A stretch of 64,000 bases of DNA, taken from assembly GCF_006716425.1 (NCBI RefSeq), contig NZ_VFOZ01000001.1, positions 2,728,001-2,792,000 of the forward strand. The letters are read 5' to 3'. A program made the translations under genes and the position numbers. This DNA comes from Actinoallomurus bryophytorum (lineage in GTDB: Bacteria; Actinomycetota; Actinomycetes; Streptosporangiales; Streptosporangiaceae). The notes beneath the pieces were generated by a model. It did no database searches and was not told the DNA's origin. It saw nothing but the letters and a program-made list of their open reading frames with translations. Below, piece after piece: positions 35,129 to 43,783 of the stretch; the first letter of the stretch is position 1, and each line of letters starts with the position of its first letter.

Positions 35129-35168
35129 CGAACGCCGTCACCGCCAGGACCGGCGGTGACGGCGTTCG
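35129..35168 (-). terminator. Perfect 17-bp hairpin between MFS gene and prenyltransferase 3
   Basis: CGAACGCCGTCACCGCC (35129-35145), loop aggacc, then the exact complement (35152-35168). It is 26 bp beyond the MFS stop and only 33 bp before the prenyltransferase 3 ATG. It would end MFS transcription or act as an attenuator or mRNA processing site in front of prenyltransferase 3. Confidence 0.88.
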
Positions 35169-35193
35169 GTGTCCGTCAGGTGGTGGTGTCTCC

Positions 35194-36717
35194 TCAGGCC
35201 GACTGGGCCTCGGGCTCCGCGGCCGGGGCGCCGTGGCCATGACCGCCCGCACCCTCGGGCAGCGGGCCGTTGCGCAGCAGGAGGACAGTGATGACGGCGC
35301 CGGCGGCGAAGAGGCCGGCGGACCACCAGAACACGGTGGTGAAGCTATGCACCGACGCGAGCTGGAACTCCCCCAGTGTCGGCACCCTGTGCGTGTGGCT
35401 GGTCAGCCAGCCGGCGACGGCGGTGGCGGCGATGGAGTTGAGCAGCGCGGTGCCAACGGCACCGCCCACCTGCTGGCCCGTGTTGGCGCAGGCCGAGGCG
35501 ATCCCCGTGTCCTGAAGCGCGACGCCCGCGGTGGCGGCGGTCAGCGCCGCGGCGTAGACGAAGCCCACGCCGAAGCCGACCACGATGAGCGGCCCGAGCA
35601 GGTTCGCCACGTAGCCCGAGTGCACTCCGATCGTGGTCAGCCAGACCATGCCGCCCGCGGCGATCAGCATGCCACCGGAGATCAGCGGCTTGGGCCCCCA
35701 CATCGGCAGCAGCTTGGCGCCGCCCCCGGCCGCCGCGACCGTGACGGCCGCGAACAGCGGCAGCAGCGAGACACCCGAGGTGATCGCCGAGTAACCGAGG
35801 ATGCTCTGCATGTAGTAGACGAGGAACAGCAGGACGCCGAAGATGCCGCCCCCCTGGATCAGCACGGCGAGGTACGCGCCGCCGCGGTTGCGGTCGAGAA
35901 CGATCCGGAGCGGCAGCAGCGGCTGCGGCGCGCGCGTCTGCCAGGTCACGAAGGCGGCCAGCAGCACGCCGCCGGCCGCGATGAAGCCCCACGTCCCAAG
36001 CGTGCTCCAGCTGTGCGACGCGGCGTTGGCGAAGCCGTAGACCACGCAGAACATCCCGGCCGACGCGAGGACCACGCCGGGGACGTCCATCCGGGTATCC
36101 GGCTTGGGCTGCCTGTCCAGCAGCCGCACGCCCCCGATGAGCGCGACGGCGACGAAGGCCAGGTTGACGTACAGACACCATCTCCAGTTCAGGCCCGAGG
36201 TCAGCACGCCGCCGACGATCAGTCCCAGCGCCGACGTGCCGCTCGCGACCGAGCTGAAGATGCCGAAGGCCTTGCCCCGCTCCTTCGTGTCGGTGAAGCT
36301 GGCGGCCACCAGGGCAAGGCAGGCCGGCGCCATCAGCGCGGCGAAGACTCCCTGGCACGCGCGGGCCGTCACCAGCATCGCGAAACTCGTCGAGGCGCCG
36401 CCCACGGCGGAGGCGACCCCGAAGCCGGCCACCCCGACGAGGAAACTCTCCTTGCGGCCGATCCGGTCGGCCAGCCGTCCGCAGAACAGCAGCAGGCTGC
36501 CGAAGGCCAGCGCGTACGCGGTCACGACCCACTGTCTGTCGGCGCTCGAGAACCCCAGTGCTCGCTGCGCTGACGGGAGCGCGACGTTCATCACGGTCAA
36601 GTCAAGGCCGACCATCGCGTAGGCCGTGCAGACGGTTCCGAGGATCAGCCACCTCCTCGGGTCGCCGACCACCTCCGAACTCGGCTCGGCGGCGGGGGCT
36701 GCGCTACCCCTTGCCAT
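35194..36717 (-). CDS. MFS efflux transporter, 14-TM DHA2/EmrB type
   Basis: 507 residues from the ATG preceded by AAGGAG at 6 nt; two earlier in-frame ATGs exist. About fourteen transmembrane helices and the DHA2 motifs are visible: LDLTVMNVALPSAQRALGF (motif D1), GRLADRIGRKESFLVGVAGF (motif A) and RACQGVFAALMAPA (motif C region). It probably exports the meroterpenoid or confers self-resistance. The C-terminus (~480-507) is a His/Gly/Ala-rich cytoplasmic tail. A hairpin follows directly, and 217 bp separate it from the aminotransferase upstream. Confidence 0.93.
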   Translation of the reverse strand: MARGSAAPAAEPSSEVVGDPRRWLILGTVCTAYAMVGLDLTVMNVALPSAQRALGFSSADRQWVVTAYALAFGSLLLFCGRLADRIGRKESFLVGVAGFGVASAVGGASTSFAMLVTARACQGVFAALMAPACLALVAASFTDTKERGKAFGIFSSVASGTSALGLIVGGVLTSGLNWRWCLYVNLAFVAVALIGGVRLLDRQPKPDTRMDVPGVVLASAGMFCVVYGFANAASHSWSTLGTWGFIAAGGVLLAAFVTWQTRAPQPLLPLRIVLDRNRGGAYLAVLIQGGGIFGVLLFLVYYMQSILGYSAITSGVSLLPLFAAVTVAAAGGGAKLLPMWGPKPLISGGMLIAAGGMVWLTTIGVHSGYVANLLGPLIVVGFGVGFVYAAALTAATAGVALQDTGIASACANTGQQVGGAVGTALLNSIAATAVAGWLTSHTHRVPTLGEFQLASVHSFTTVFWWSAGLFAAGAVITVLLLRNGPLPEGAGGHGHGAPAAEPEAQSA

Positions 36718-36934
36718 AATCATCTCCTTGTTCATCAGCGGACTTAAGGGCTCAAAACCTAAGACGAGCAGCGCCGCCGGTCTGTGACATCGCCGCGGCT
36801 TCCGGCGACCGTGCCCTCAGGTGGGAAAGGCCGTCGGAATTCCTTCTTCGAGCAGGTCGTCGATGTGACCTGGAAAAGCTCGTTATTGCCGCTCAACCCC
36901 CGAGGCCGGCTGGATGAAGGCGGTTCCGAGTCTG

Positions 36935-38068
36935 CTAAGGACGCGAATGGGCGCGGAGGGCGGTACGGAGGGTATCGACGACGCGTTCGACCTGGCCAGC
37001 GGTGAGTTCGGCGTGCATGGGTATGGCGAGGTGACTTTGGAAAAGACTCGCTGATACCGGGCACTCCTGCTTGGCCTCGTATACCGGCTGCAGGTGACAC
37101 GCCCAGGTGCCGTGCCCGCAACCGATGCCCTGAGCGCGCAGGTCAGCGGCGACGCCGGCACGGTCCACGCCGGCGTCCAGCTTCACCATGTAGGTCTGCC
37201 AGGCATGGGTTCGATCCGGGGGCACATGCGGCAGTGTGACGAGCTCTTCGTCAGCGAGCAGTTCGGCGTACTGCGCCGCGACCGCGCACCGGCGATCCAG
37301 CAGCTCGCCGATCCGGCCGAGTTGCACGCGCAGGATCGCGGCGGCGATGTCGGACAGCTTGTAGTTGTAGCCGATCTCGGTGAACACCGGTATCGGCAGG
37401 CCGACGATCTGTGCCTGGTCGAAAATGGGCTGAATGCCGAACGACGACTGAAGCCTTGCCTTCGCCGCGAGCGCGGGATCGGCGGTGAGCAGGGCTCCGC
37501 CTTCACCGCTTGTGGCGCCCTTACGGCCATGAAAGGACAGGCAGGCCACCGGAGCGAGCGCACCCGCCTCGCGCCCGCGGTACGTCGCGCCCACAGCGCA
37601 GGCGGCATCTTCTACGAGGAACAGCCCGTGCCGGTCCGTGATCAGCTTGAGGTCCTCGTAGTCGGCCGGCAGGCCGACCGTGTCCACCGCGATCACGCCG
37701 ACGGTCCGCGGGCCGACCAGGTCGGCCACCGCCAGCGGGTCGATGGTCCCGGTATCCGCGCGTACGTCGGCGAAGACCGGGACCGCGCCGACGTACCGCA
37801 CGGCATGGGCGGGGGCAGGAAAGGTGTAGTCGGCGACGATCACCTCGTCGCCCGGCTGGACACCGAGTGCGAGCAGGGCCAGGTGCAGCGCGGCGCCGCA
37901 GTTGCTCAACGCGACCGCGCCGGCGGCGCCGTAGCGCTCGGCCAGCTCTGTCTCCAGTGCCTTTCCCTGGGGACCTTGACCGGCCGGCCATCCTGAGGAG
38001 AACACCTCCGCGACGGCCGCGAGTTCTTGCTCACCCAAGCTCGCGTGAACCAGGGGAACCCTGTCCAT
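36935..38068 (-). CDS. DegT/DnrJ/EryC1/StrS-family PLP aminotransferase
   Basis: 377 residues from the ATG preceded by GAGGTG; the in-frame GTG at 38077 is part of that site. PLP markers: SNCGAALHLALLALGV, DEVIVADYTFPAPAHA, LVEDAACAVGATY and SFHGRKGATSGEGG with the internal-aldimine Lys (~180). In this family the enzyme normally transaminates sugars, but homologues in furaquinocin/naphterpin-type clusters aminate flaviolin to 8-amino-flaviolin. The position right after the cupin (5 bp) and type III PKS supports that role here. Confidence 0.92.
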   Translation of the reverse strand: MDRVPLVHASLGEQELAAVAEVFSSGWPAGQGPQGKALETELAERYGAAGAVALSNCGAALHLALLALGVQPGDEVIVADYTFPAPAHAVRYVGAVPVFADVRADTGTIDPLAVADLVGPRTVGVIAVDTVGLPADYEDLKLITDRHGLFLVEDAACAVGATYRGREAGALAPVACLSFHGRKGATSGEGGALLTADPALAAKARLQSSFGIQPIFDQAQIVGLPIPVFTEIGYNYKLSDIAAAILRVQLGRIGELLDRRCAVAAQYAELLADEELVTLPHVPPDRTHAWQTYMVKLDAGVDRAGVAADLRAQGIGCGHGTWACHLQPVYEAKQECPVSASLFQSHLAIPMHAELTAGQVERVVDTLRTALRAHSRP

Positions 38069-38073
38069 GGGAG

Positions 38074-38598
38074 TCACCTCGTAGGCGGTTCGTTGCGCAG
38101 CGGCGTGATCTGGTTGACGTCGTAGCGGTCACGCAGCTTCTGCACGGCATGAGGGTCCACGACCTCACCGCTTGCGAAGATCTCGCACAATTCATCGAAG
38201 TAGTGTTCGTGATTGGGCGATGGTGAGCTTTGAAACAGCATGACGGCCGGCTCGTCGGTGGGATTCGTGAAGGCATGTGGACACCCGCGTGGAACGAACA
38301 TGCAGCTGCCCGCGCCGGCACGGACCTTTCGTCGCCCATCGGGCGACTGCCAGTCATGCCAGGTCTCCTCTGTGCGTTCGATCGGCTCGAATGCCAGGAC
38401 GTCGAGTTCTCCGGCCAAGACGTAGAAGAACTCCTCGGAGTTGCTGTGGGTATGTGCCCCGACGTCGAAACCGGGCGGAACCACCACCTCGAAAGACGAC
38501 ACAGGGGAGCCGTTCGCTCCGGTGACCTTGAAGGTGACCTCCTGCACCTTCGTAATCACCTTCCGCCCTTGGCCAGGTGCGACGATCAGGCCGTCCAT
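38074..38598 (-). CDS. Cupin-domain oxygenase, MomA-like
   Basis: 174 residues. One cupin barrel with metal ligands in GAHTHSNSEEFFYVLAGE (~47-64) and FVPRGCPHAFTNP (~100-112). Cupin monooxygenases such as MomA oxidise 1,3,6,8-tetrahydroxynaphthalene to flaviolin; the gene sits 18 bp after the matching type III PKS and 5 bp before the aminotransferase, so it very likely does this step. GAGGAAG precedes the ATG. The His-x-His plus Glu plus His set appears complete. Confidence 0.88.
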   Translation of the reverse strand: MDGLIVAPGQGRKVITKVQEVTFKVTGANGSPVSSFEVVVPPGFDVGAHTHSNSEEFFYVLAGELDVLAFEPIERTEETWHDWQSPDGRRKVRAGAGSCMFVPRGCPHAFTNPTDEPAVMLFQSSPSPNHEHYFDELCEIFASGEVVDPHAVQKLRDRYDVNQITPLRNEPPTR

Positions 38599-38616
38599 AT
38601 GACTCGCTTCCTCATC

Positions 38617-39732
38617 CTAGATGCGAAATTCCGCTTGAGGCGTGATGCCGACTCCCTGCCGGATCTGGTCCATGTCGCTTGTCGCGTCACTGCTCCATCT
38701 ACCTAGGGCCATCTCGGCGGTGATGCCGGGGCCGAATCCCGCGATCACGCCGGTGGCACCGGCCGTCAGAGTCCCTTCCTCGAATAGCCGACGTGCCGCT
38801 TCGAGCACAACCGCGCTTGCGATATTGCCGTATTCGGTCAACGTGTCCCAGCTATGGCGGAACACACTGCTGTCGACATCGAGGAATTTGGCGAGCTCGT
38901 TCAGAATCCGCGGACCGCCGGCGTGAATGATGTAGAAGTCCAGGTTTCCGGCCTCCCAGCCGTGGTCCGCGGCGAGCTTTTGCAGCACCGGCGCCAGCGG
39001 TTTCATCGTTCCGGGCACGCGGCGGTCCAGCTGGAAGTGGAATCCAGTGGCCCGGACGGCGAAAGAGATCCACTCCTCGGTGTTCGGAATCAGGTACGAG
39101 GCATTGCGCTCCAGCTCTATGCCGACACCGCCGCTGCCCCGGACCACGGCGGCCGCGACCGCATCGCCGAACAGCCCGTCAGACAGCAGCGAACCGACAT
39201 CGGTGTCGTCCGGCTGGTAGCACAACGAGCACAGCTCGCAGGAAACGATCAGGACATTGCTGTCCGGATACGCCATACAGAAGTCATGAGCCCGATTGAT
39301 CGCCGCCCCGCCGGCCGCGCAGCCTAACTGCGCGATGGGTATCTGCCGAGTAGCGGACCGGAAGCCCATGTTGTTGATCAGCCATGCGGTCAGCGATGGC
39401 ATCAGAAATCCGGTACACGACACGTACACGATCAAATCGATGTCGCGTACCGTGACTCCCGCGTTCGCCAGGGCCTGCTCGATGACCTCGGGACATCTCT
39501 TCTTGGATTCGATCTCATAGACCCGATTGCGTTCCTCCAATCCCGGGTGATGGAGGATCTCCTCAATTGGCCGCACGATATGCCGCTTACGAACCCCCGT
39601 GTTCTTGATCAGTCGCAGCGCTAGCGGAAGCGAAGGCTTTCCGTGGTATACCCTCTCGGCGAACTGCAGGGTATCTTCCAGCGTGACGACGTATTCCGGG
39701 ACACTCACCGACGGCTTGCATAGCTTAGGCAT
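38617..39732 (-). CDS. Type III polyketide synthase, tetrahydroxynaphthalene synthase (RppA) type
   Basis: 371 residues from the ATG after GGGAGGTG. The chalcone-synthase-fold triad is present: Cys in PIAQLGCAAGGAAINRAHDF (~138), His in DFYIIHAGGPRIL (~268) and Asn in LTEYGNIASAVV (~301). RppA-like features include the YVSCTGFLMPSLTAWLIN block. RppA condenses five malonyl-CoA to 1,3,6,8-tetrahydroxynaphthalene. It is the first gene of the meroterpenoid cluster, coupled closely to the cupin and aminotransferase. Product is inferred from family and neighbours. Confidence 0.94.
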   Translation of the reverse strand: MPKLCKPSVSVPEYVVTLEDTLQFAERVYHGKPSLPLALRLIKNTGVRKRHIVRPIEEILHHPGLEERNRVYEIESKKRCPEVIEQALANAGVTVRDIDLIVYVSCTGFLMPSLTAWLINNMGFRSATRQIPIAQLGCAAGGAAINRAHDFCMAYPDSNVLIVSCELCSLCYQPDDTDVGSLLSDGLFGDAVAAAVVRGSGGVGIELERNASYLIPNTEEWISFAVRATGFHFQLDRRVPGTMKPLAPVLQKLAADHGWEAGNLDFYIIHAGGPRILNELAKFLDVDSSVFRHSWDTLTEYGNIASAVVLEAARRLFEEGTLTAGATGVIAGFGPGITAEMALGRWSSDATSDMDQIRQGVGITPQAEFRI

Positions 39733-39960
39733 GCCTCGACCCACCTCCCGTAGGATCCGCTGTCTTGAACATGGCCGACTGATTTCAGTGCTGTTGTGGG
39801 GCCATGATGAGACGGACGAGTTCACCCATAATGAGGAAAAGAACTGCGTCCCGATAGGACTATCTGAAGTCAGAGAATGGCGACGAGATCGCGATGACTA
39901 ATCTCGGGTGTGCGAGGGCCTAAAGCCGATTTGGGCACAACTGCGCCAAGGCCAAAAGCG

Positions 39961-39984
39961 TGACACCCACGTGGGCGTGTGTCA
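39961..39984. promoter_or_regulatory. Inverted repeat TGACAC-N12-GTGTCA
   Basis: TGACAC (39961-39966) and GTGTCA (39979-39984) are perfect arms; the overlapping CCCACGTGGG (39966-39975) is a second perfect palindrome. About 230 bp upstream of the PKS start. A candidate operator for an unidentified regulator. Confidence 0.45.
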
Positions 39985-40353
39985 ACCCCGGCCGCATCCA
40001 GGGCCATTGCGTCCTGGGATTACCGCTGGTCACTACGTTCACGATGCCGCGGACGGACGGGGCGGCACGGACGATGTCCGCCCGTCGCCGCGGCGATGTT
40101 CGCCCGGAATCCCGATTTGGGCTTCTCTCCCGAGGCGCGGACACCCTGTGCGCCCTGCGATGAGCGACCGTACGGAGACGTGCCAAGTCAACGCTCAGCC
40201 GGATGGGACTTCGACGACTTCGCCTTGCGGCCGCCGTCACGCCGGACGCATACGAGAGTGTTGATCAAGGTCGCCGTGGCGGCGGCGGCCGAGAGAACGC
40301 CACGACCGCACGCAGGATAGTGAGCCGGTTATCCATTTGGATCCCCTCACGAT

Positions 40354-40372
40354 CGCGAACCGTGTGTTCGCG
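40354..40372. promoter_or_regulatory. Inverted repeat CGCGAAC-N5-GTTCGCG
   Basis: Perfect 7-bp arms (40354-40360 and 40366-40372) about 155 bp upstream of the NTPase gene. A candidate operator for the four-gene operon. Confidence 0.5.
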
Positions 40373-40517
40373 GACGGGACCATGTGAGCAGCGCAAACAC
40401 CATTCGGTCGACGGTATGGAACGATCTCGCATGACCTCGAACGAGGCACTCCGGCAGTCATCGCACTCAACTGTGGGTATGGCTTTCCGTACGGGTGGTT
40501 CGTAAGGTGTTCCGGGA

Positions 40518-40540
40518 CGTTCGACGTTGCTTGTCGAACG
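40518..40540. promoter_or_regulatory. Inverted repeat overlapping the NTPase start
   Basis: CGTTCGAC (40518-40525), spacer gttgctt, GTCGAACG (40533-40540): perfect 8-bp arms. The candidate TTG start at 40527 lies in the spacer, so binding here would block expression; the HTH-bearing product of the gene is an obvious candidate binder. Confidence 0.55.
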
Positions 40541-42728
40541 GCATAGGGGCGTCGCAAGGGGGCTGAGCGACCTGACGACCGTCAGTGCTGCCGATCTTGC
40601 GGCCGCCCAGGACTGGGCGGATTTCGGAAGACTCCTCAGTCGGCTGAAAACCGCTGTGGGCATGTCACTTAGTGAGATCCAGCGGCGAGCCAGGCGGCTC
40701 GACCTTCCGCGGGACCTTCCACCAGCGACGGTGAGCCCGACGTTGAACGGCAGGCGCCCATCAAAAGATGTGTTGTCGTGCCTGCTCCATGTATTCGGTG
40801 TACCTCAGACCGACCATGCGGAATGGCACAATACCTGGTTACGGCTAGCCGAATTGCCGTCGGCAGGGCCCATACCGCGCTTCGACGAGGTGCCGCCCCG
40901 CCAGCTCGGCATTCACGCAGCGATCACGGTGAGAGACAGCGTTGGGGAACTTCCGGAATATGTGGAGCGCGACTTCGACTATGACCTGCGAAAACGAATT
41001 TCTGTAGGGATTGAGCGGGGCTGCTTCGTTCTCCTGATCGGCCGCTCGTCATCGGGAAAGACGAGATCGCTGTACGAGGCCGTCCAGACGGTCGCCCCGA
41101 ACTGGCCGATCGTTCAGCCGTCCGGCACTGGTGACATCGTCGAGGTGCTCGAAGGGCCACGGCAGAGGGTCATCGTCTGGCTCGATGAGATGCACCGCTT
41201 CTTCGGCGCCGACCCGCGGCTGACCAAGGAGCACGTCATACGGCTGTTCCGGTTTCCCGCGATCGTGGTCGCGACGCTGTGGCCCGATGACTATCTGAAG
41301 AGGAAGACGCCACGCGGGCTGGGAGCTCCGGCCGAGTTCGAGAACGACCAGCGCCTCCTCGATCTTGCCGAGGTCGTGAGCGTGCCGGACGCGCTCTCGA
41401 TCGAGGAGCAGGCGGAGGCCGATCGCGTCGCGAAGGCCGACACCCGGATCCGGCTGGCGCTCGACGTCAAGGACGCGGGGCTCACTCAGGTGCTGGCGGC
41501 CGGACCCGATCTGCGGCACCGGTGGGAGCAGGCGCCGGATCCCTATGCCAAGGCCGTCATCAGCTTCGCCGCCGACGCGCGGCGGCTCGGGGTCCTGTCG
41601 CCGATCGTCGAGGACGCGTTCGCAACGGCCGTGGGCGGATATCTGACCCCGCCGCAGCGCGTCAACCGACCGCTGCGATGGCTTGCCGACGCCCTGGCGT
41701 TCGGCCGGCAAGAACTGCACGGCGCGGTGTCCGCCCTGGCACCTGTCGACGACGGCCATACCGGATCACTGGCCGGCTACGTCGTGGCCGACTACGTGGC
41801 TCAGCACATCCGGCGTACCGACTGTCCTCCGCGCAGTGCGTGGGAGACGCTGATCTTCGCCACCGAGGAAGCAGAAGACCTTCGTCGCCTCGCCGCCGCG
41901 GCGAACGCACGCATGCGCTACTGCCACGAGGAGCAGGCGTTGCGGCGACTCTTCGAGTTGCACGGCGAGGGAGCGGTCGAGCTCTCGGGGGTGCTCTTCC
42001 GCGGCGGACGCGAGCGAGAGGCCATGGACCTGCTCCAGCGGCATCTGGCGGAGGTTCCCCACGATCGGTCCGCCGCCGACCGGCTCGGCCGCATCGCCGC
42101 ACTCACTCATCGGATCGACGAGATGCGCGCCGCCTCGGCGAGTGGCGATCCGGAGGCCGGCCGGCGCCTGGCCGAGATGTTCGCCGACGGTGGCGAGGCC
42201 GACGCGTTGCGGATCAAGGCCGACACGGGCAGCCTCCTTGCCGAGGAGGACCTCGCGGCGCTCCTGGCGGACCGTGGGGCGGTCGACGAACTGCGTGAGC
42301 GGGCCGATCAGGGCAGGCAACCGGCCGTCGACTCCCTGGCCGAGCTCCTGGCGGCGCACGGCCGGACGGACGCGCTTCAGCAGCGTGCCGATGCCGGTGA
42401 CCAGGCGGCCTCTCGCCAGCTGGAAAAGCTTCTCACCTCGGAGACGACCGAGGACGGCGCCGCCGTCCAGGCACAGCTGGCCCATCTGCGACGCCAGATC
42501 AGCGCCGATGGAGACGAGGTGGCGGCCCGGGAACTGACCGCGCTGCTGTTCGACCTGCGGAACGAGGCCGAGCTCAGGCGCGAGGTCGACGCTGGCACCT
42601 TCCAGGCCGCCGAGCGGCTCGTGGCGTTGCTCAACGCCGACGAGGCCGTCGACCGCGTACTCGTCGACCGGCTGCGTGCGCACGGTCTCGCCGCGGACGG
42701 CGCCCCGTACACGCCACCGGAGGCGTGA
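40527..42728 (+). CDS. HTH-P-loop NTPase with C-terminal helical repeats (STAND-like)
   Basis: 733 residues from a TTG; the start is uncertain (ATG at 40662 is the next ATG in frame but would cut the HTH). Residues ~30-95 resemble an HTH (FGRLLSRLKTAVGMSLSEIQ...TVSPTLNGRRPSKDVLSCLL). A P-loop NTPase follows: Walker A GRSSSGKTRS (~171) and Walker B VIVWLDEMHRFFG (~215). Residues ~540-730 are ~33-residue helical repeats of the form A...LAELLA.HGR.D.L..RADAGD. This sensor-switch-repeat layout resembles STAND proteins. It heads a coupled four-gene operon. Confidence 0.78.
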   Translation: MLVERHRGVARGLSDLTTVSAADLAAAQDWADFGRLLSRLKTAVGMSLSEIQRRARRLDLPRDLPPATVSPTLNGRRPSKDVLSCLLHVFGVPQTDHAEWHNTWLRLAELPSAGPIPRFDEVPPRQLGIHAAITVRDSVGELPEYVERDFDYDLRKRISVGIERGCFVLLIGRSSSGKTRSLYEAVQTVAPNWPIVQPSGTGDIVEVLEGPRQRVIVWLDEMHRFFGADPRLTKEHVIRLFRFPAIVVATLWPDDYLKRKTPRGLGAPAEFENDQRLLDLAEVVSVPDALSIEEQAEADRVAKADTRIRLALDVKDAGLTQVLAAGPDLRHRWEQAPDPYAKAVISFAADARRLGVLSPIVEDAFATAVGGYLTPPQRVNRPLRWLADALAFGRQELHGAVSALAPVDDGHTGSLAGYVVADYVAQHIRRTDCPPRSAWETLIFATEEAEDLRRLAAAANARMRYCHEEQALRRLFELHGEGAVELSGVLFRGGREREAMDLLQRHLAEVPHDRSAADRLGRIAALTHRIDEMRAASASGDPEAGRRLAEMFADGGEADALRIKADTGSLLAEEDLAALLADRGAVDELRERADQGRQPAVDSLAELLAAHGRTDALQQRADAGDQAASRQLEKLLTSETTEDGAAVQAQLAHLRRQISADGDEVAARELTALLFDLRNEAELRREVDAGTFQAAERLVALLNADEAVDRVLVDRLRAHGLAADGAPYTPPEA

Positions 42729-43783
42729 TGGGAGACGCGATCACGACGCTGCGCGATGGCGAGGCCGCCTGGCACGACCGGCTGGCGAGCGTACCGACCG
42801 ATCGAGTGGTCCACCTCTCGGGTGTCTCGGCCGAGGACATCGCCACGGCGGCCGCCCGATTCAGCGATCTTCCGGCGGCGGTCGTGGTGACCCCGTCGGC
42901 AGCCGGCTCGGTGGCCGCCTTCGTGGCCGAGGTGCTCGACGCCCTCGACACGGTCGCCCGGCGGCTCCTCCCCGGATGGCTGCCCGAAGCGGATGAGCTG
43001 GACGGTCCGCAGGGTGCCGCCCTGGCGGCGATCCGGGCCGTGGCCATCGAACGGGCGCGCGTCGTGGGTTGTTCCAGTACGTTCCTCGCCGATCTGGCGG
43101 AACGGGCGCTGACCGGCCGGCCTTCACGGGCACGGCTGCGGCCCGAGCTACGGGCCTCGGGACTTGCCCGCGTCATCGCGACGGGATTCCGGCGCGGCCG
43201 GCTGGTATTGACCATGCCGATCGAGACGGAGCCCGGGGATCCGCCGGTCCGTGATGTCGTGGTGGCGGGTGCGGAGTGGCTCGCCGATCGCGGCCGGCTG
43301 GGCGTGTGGCTCACCGGCACCGAATCGCCCGGTCCGGAGCGCATCGGCACCCTGCACCTCGTACCCGTCCCGCAGGAGACGGCGGTGACGTCATCGGGCG
43401 AGGCCGCGACGGTGGTCGGCCGGCCGCATCCGCGGAGCACCGTCGAGGCCGCGCTCGAGGCGGTACTGGCGCGACAGGAGTGGGCGTACGGCCGGATCTG
43501 GAACGGGACCTACCAGCCGACATTGGTACGGAGCCCGATCCGGCCCGACCTGCTGTGGCCCGCCGAACGCGTGGTGGTGGAGCTGGACGGGCTGGAGCAC
43601 TGCCGGCCCGAGCAGTACGACACCGATCGCGTACGCGACGTGCGGTTGCAACTGGATGGCTACGCCGTTCTCAGATTCACCAACGCGCGCGTGAAGCACG
43701 ACGTGCACGCGGTGGCGGCGCAGATCGAACACCTCATTCGGACACGAAGGCATGACATGACGAAAGGACAGCAGGGTGGCTGA
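42728..43783 (+). CDS. Protein with C-terminal DUF559/Vsr-like nuclease fold
   Basis: 351 residues; ATG at 42728 shares its A with the upstream TGA, and GTG at 42725 is an alternative. Residues 1-225 are not recognised (they begin WHDRLASVPTDRVVHLSGVS). Residues ~235-345 look like a DUF559/Vsr-type PD-(D/E)xK fold: STVEAALEAVLARQ, RPDLLWPAERVVVELDGLEH (Asp and Glu-x-Asp), then YDTDRVRDVRLQLDGYAVLR and a late Val/Ala-rich helix. It may cut or nick DNA. Coupling to the NTPase and to the winged-helix gene (8-bp overlap) argues for one functional system. Confidence 0.75.
   Translation: MGDAITTLRDGEAAWHDRLASVPTDRVVHLSGVSAEDIATAAARFSDLPAAVVVTPSAAGSVAAFVAEVLDALDTVARRLLPGWLPEADELDGPQGAALAAIRAVAIERARVVGCSSTFLADLAERALTGRPSRARLRPELRASGLARVIATGFRRGRLVLTMPIETEPGDPPVRDVVVAGAEWLADRGRLGVWLTGTESPGPERIGTLHLVPVPQETAVTSSGEAATVVGRPHPRSTVEAALEAVLARQEWAYGRIWNGTYQPTLVRSPIRPDLLWPAERVVVELDGLEHCRPEQYDTDRVRDVRLQLDGYAVLRFTNARVKHDVHAVAAQIEHLIRTRRHDMTKGQQGG

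Larger units (their letters stand above)
39733..40517. other. Divergent intergenic region of about 790 bp
   Basis: No convincing gene. It must hold the promoter of the type III PKS unit (left) and of the four-gene ATPase operon (right). Several perfect inverted repeats, listed separately, lie in it. No regulator gene for the meroterpenoid cluster is found here. Confidence 0.55.

Noticed and set aside
39920-40320. Several overlapping frames of 100-120 codons in the PKS/NTPase divergent region
   Set aside because: All strands show similar openness from high GC; none has domain, start site or codon bias.
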